7,059 nucleotides of DNA from NCBI GenBank assembly GCA_025450155.1, contig JANWIB010000136.1, positions 1 to 7,059 on the forward strand. The letters are read 5' to 3'. Source of the stretch: Sphingobacteriaceae bacterium (GTDB taxonomy: Bacteria; Bacteroidota; Bacteroidia; Sphingobacteriales; Sphingobacteriaceae). The notes under the pieces are model-generated. The model saw only the letters and a program-made list of their open reading frames with translations, searched no databases and was not told the DNA's origin. A program made the position numbers and the translations under genes. Of this stretch, positions 5,744 through 7,059 are shown piece by piece. Within the stretch, counting starts at the first letter, position 1. Each line of letters starts with the position of its first letter.

Positions 5744-6492
5744 TAGAGATTAAAGATATTTATAAGGCATTTGGCGATAATCATGTTATTAATGGCATTT
5801 CTGCTGATTTTAAACCCGGCATGAATAACCTGATTATTGGTAGTTCAGGTTCGGGAAAAACAGTTTTGTTAAAGTGTATGGTTGGCCTTCACGAACCAGA
5901 GAAAGGCTCTGTTCTATATGATCGGCGTGATTTTACCCGGATGAGTTTTGAAGAGCGCATTGAAATACGAAAAGAAATCGGAATGCTTTTTCAGGGTTCC
6001 GCCCTGTTCGATTCTATGACTGTAGAAGAAAACGTCATGTTTCCCTTAAATATGTTTACGCAGTGGGATCGAAAGGAAAAATTAGAACGGGTAAATTTTT
6101 GTCTCGAACGGGTAAACCTGGCACGCACCAATAAATTATTTCCCGCGGAACTTTCCGGGGGGATGAAAAAGCGTGTGGGCATTGCCAGAGCCATTTCCAT
6201 GCAGCCTAAATATTTGTTTGTGGATGAGCCCAACTCCGGGCTTGATCCAAAAACCGCTATTGTTATTGACGAGTTAATTAACGAAATAACTGATGAATAC
6301 AATACCACCACCGTGGTGGTTACTCATGACATGAATTCGGTAATGGGTATTGGAGATCATATCATCTATCTATACAGTGGAAAAAAATGGTGGGAAGGAT
6401 CAAACAAAGATATTGCCCATACCGACAATAAGGAGCTGAATGAATTTGTATTTGCCAGCAAATTTACCCAAGCTGCAAGGGAGAAGTTGTAA
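5740..6492 (+). CDS. mlaF: MlaF-family ABC transporter ATP-binding protein
   Basis: This 250-residue cytoplasmic ATPase powers the MlaE permease. The ABC motifs are all present: Walker A GSSGSGKT (34-41), Q-loop FQGSALFDSMTVEENV (84-99) with Gln85, signature LSGGMKKR (138-145), Walker B YLFVDEP (158-164) with Asp162 and Glu163, D-loop SGLDP (166-170) and switch His196 in VVVTHDMNSV. The combination GSALFDSMTVEENVMFPL and LSGGMKKRVGIARA is typical of MlaF/Ttg2A rather than of other ABC importers. The C-terminal extension after about residue 215 (NKDIAHTDNKELNEFVFASK) also matches the family pattern, where a C-terminal tail contacts the partner subunit. It begins inside the last codons of mlaE (4-bp ATGA overlap). 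No MCE-domain (MlaD) gene follows; the next gene is an unrelated methyltransferase, so the substrate-binding subunit is presumably encoded elsewhere. Confidence 0.95.
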   Translation: MIEIKDIYKAFGDNHVINGISADFKPGMNNLIIGSSGSGKTVLLKCMVGLHEPEKGSVLYDRRDFTRMSFEERIEIRKEIGMLFQGSALFDSMTVEENVMFPLNMFTQWDRKEKLERVNFCLERVNLARTNKLFPAELSGGMKKRVGIARAISMQPKYLFVDEPNSGLDPKTAIVIDELINEITDEYNTTTVVVTHDMNSVMGIGDHIIYLYSGKKWWEGSNKDIAHTDNKELNEFVFASKFTQAAREKL

Positions 6493-6496
6493 CCCC

Positions 6497-6514
6497 AAAC
6501 CCCTAAAGGGGCTT
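6497..6514 (+). terminator. C4-TAAA-G4 palindrome after mlaF; weak terminator or dispersed repeat
   Basis: CCCC (6500-6503), loop TAAA (6504-6507) and GGGG (6508-6511) form a perfect short hairpin, extended by AA/TT pairs beyond one mismatch. It starts 8 bp after the mlaF stop. The downstream sequence CTTCCTTATAAAG is not a good T-tract, so intrinsic termination would be weak. A second C4 run sits at 6493-6496. From memory, near-identical C4/G4 palindromes with 'CCCCAAACCCCT' flanks are frequent between genes of Bacteroidota, so it may be a repeat family member. Confidence 0.45.
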
Positions 6515-6569
6515 CCTTATAAAGAATACGGAAAATAATTACCTACATTCGCCACGTACTTATAGCAGA

Positions 6570-7059
6570 ATGAACAAATATTCATCTAAAAGCGACCCTT
6601 TAGAGGATGGGGGCATTCAACTTTTAACTCCCCGGCACTGGAAAGACTATGAACTGATTGATTGTGGAGATTTCGAGAAATTAGAACGATTTGGGAATAG
6701 CGTCCTGATCAGGCCAGAGCCGCAAGCCGTATGGAGCAAAAATCTTTCAGAAAGCGAGTGGCAAAAAATTCACCATATTCGTTTTAAAGGGCGGTCTGCA
6801 ACAGCAGGAGACTGGATTAAAAAAAGTCCAAATACACCCGACCGCTGGCATATCACCTATAAAAACAACGAGGTTGCCATAAAACTGCGCCTGGCATTAA
6901 CCTCATTTAAACATGTAGGCGTATTCCCGGAACAAGCTGTAAACTGGGATTATATCTCCTCTAAAATAAAAGACTTTAAAAATCCTCAACCCAAAGTGCT
7001 CAACTTGTTTGCCTATACCGGCGGTGCTTCTTTAATTGCCAAAGCAGCCGGGGCTGACA
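6570..7059 (+). CDS. Class I SAM-dependent methyltransferase, RlmI/RlmK-like (3' truncated by window edge)
   Basis: An ATG at 6570-6572 opens a frame that runs without a stop to the window end, giving the first 163 residues. The N-terminal part has YELIDCGDFEKLERFG (27-42), then VLIRPEPQAVW (45-55) and a Trp/His-rich segment with WQKIHHIRFKG. The conserved stretch LTSFKHVGVFPEQAVNWDYI (110-129) precedes the SAM-binding motif I, VLNLFAYTGGASL (143-155). This matches the Methyltrans_SAM (PF10672-like) group related to 23S rRNA cytosine methyltransferases RlmI and RlmK; the FAYTGGAS loop is diagnostic of that group. The N-terminal PUA domain of RlmI is absent and replaced by a short region, as in Bacteroidota homologues. 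The target (rRNA is most likely) cannot be fixed from this part, because the catalytic motif lies beyond the edge. The upstream gap of 77 bp holds the palindrome and a weak TACATTCG promoter-like element (6544-6551). Confidence 0.87.
   Translation, partial: MNKYSSKSDPLEDGGIQLLTPRHWKDYELIDCGDFEKLERFGNSVLIRPEPQAVWSKNLSESEWQKIHHIRFKGRSATAGDWIKKSPNTPDRWHITYKNNEVAIKLRLALTSFKHVGVFPEQAVNWDYISSKIKDFKNPQPKVLNLFAYTGGASLIAKAAGAD

Noticed and set aside
5991..6311. Minus-strand open frame of 106 codons
   Set aside because: It lies antisense within mlaF across the signature and Walker B region; it is a shadow of a strongly conserved gene.

Overview
This window looks like chromosomal DNA from a member of the Bacteroidota, probably of the Chitinophagales/Sphingobacteriales type. 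The evidence is a moderately AT-rich composition, no clear Shine-Dalgarno sites, a TAnnTTTG-type promoter element ahead of ispG, the long three-domain form of IspG, signal peptides of the '...FSQ' type, and short intergenic palindromes of a style common in this phylum. The phylum is well supported; the finer placement is a guess.

Layout. At the left edge is the 3' end of an unidentified + strand gene (1-152). Its stop overlaps a TTG-started gene for a small secreted, cysteine-rich protein (142-597). This pair converges on a minus-strand block. That block begins with ispG (611-2626), the penultimate enzyme of the MEP isoprenoid pathway. After a 141-bp gap holding the ispG promoter and a hairpin comes a tight minus-strand operon, in transcription order: a short-chain dehydrogenase (4934-4236), a PspC-domain protein (4221-3718) and a LiaI/LiaF-like, toast-rack type membrane protein (3712-2768). 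The last two share a membrane module with an RLWPL motif and look like an envelope-stress or membrane-sensing pair.

Divergent from the dehydrogenase, across a 74-bp gap, is a two-gene + strand operon: mlaE (permease, 5009-5743) and mlaF (ATPase, 5740-6492), translationally coupled by ATGA. They form the inner-membrane core of an MCE-type lipid transporter; no MCE (MlaD) gene is adjacent. After a GC-rich palindrome comes the 5' part of a class I SAM-dependent methyltransferase gene (6570 to the window end), which runs off the right edge.

Most genes are ordinary core or envelope genes. I did not find a convincing undescribed multi-gene system. The most unusual feature is a composite repeat at 1634-1711, carried in frame inside ispG: a 21-bp-period Lys/Ala/Glu-coding repeat followed by tandem GTTGCGG heptamers. 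It looks like a mobile or expanding repeat tolerated at a domain linker of an essential enzyme.
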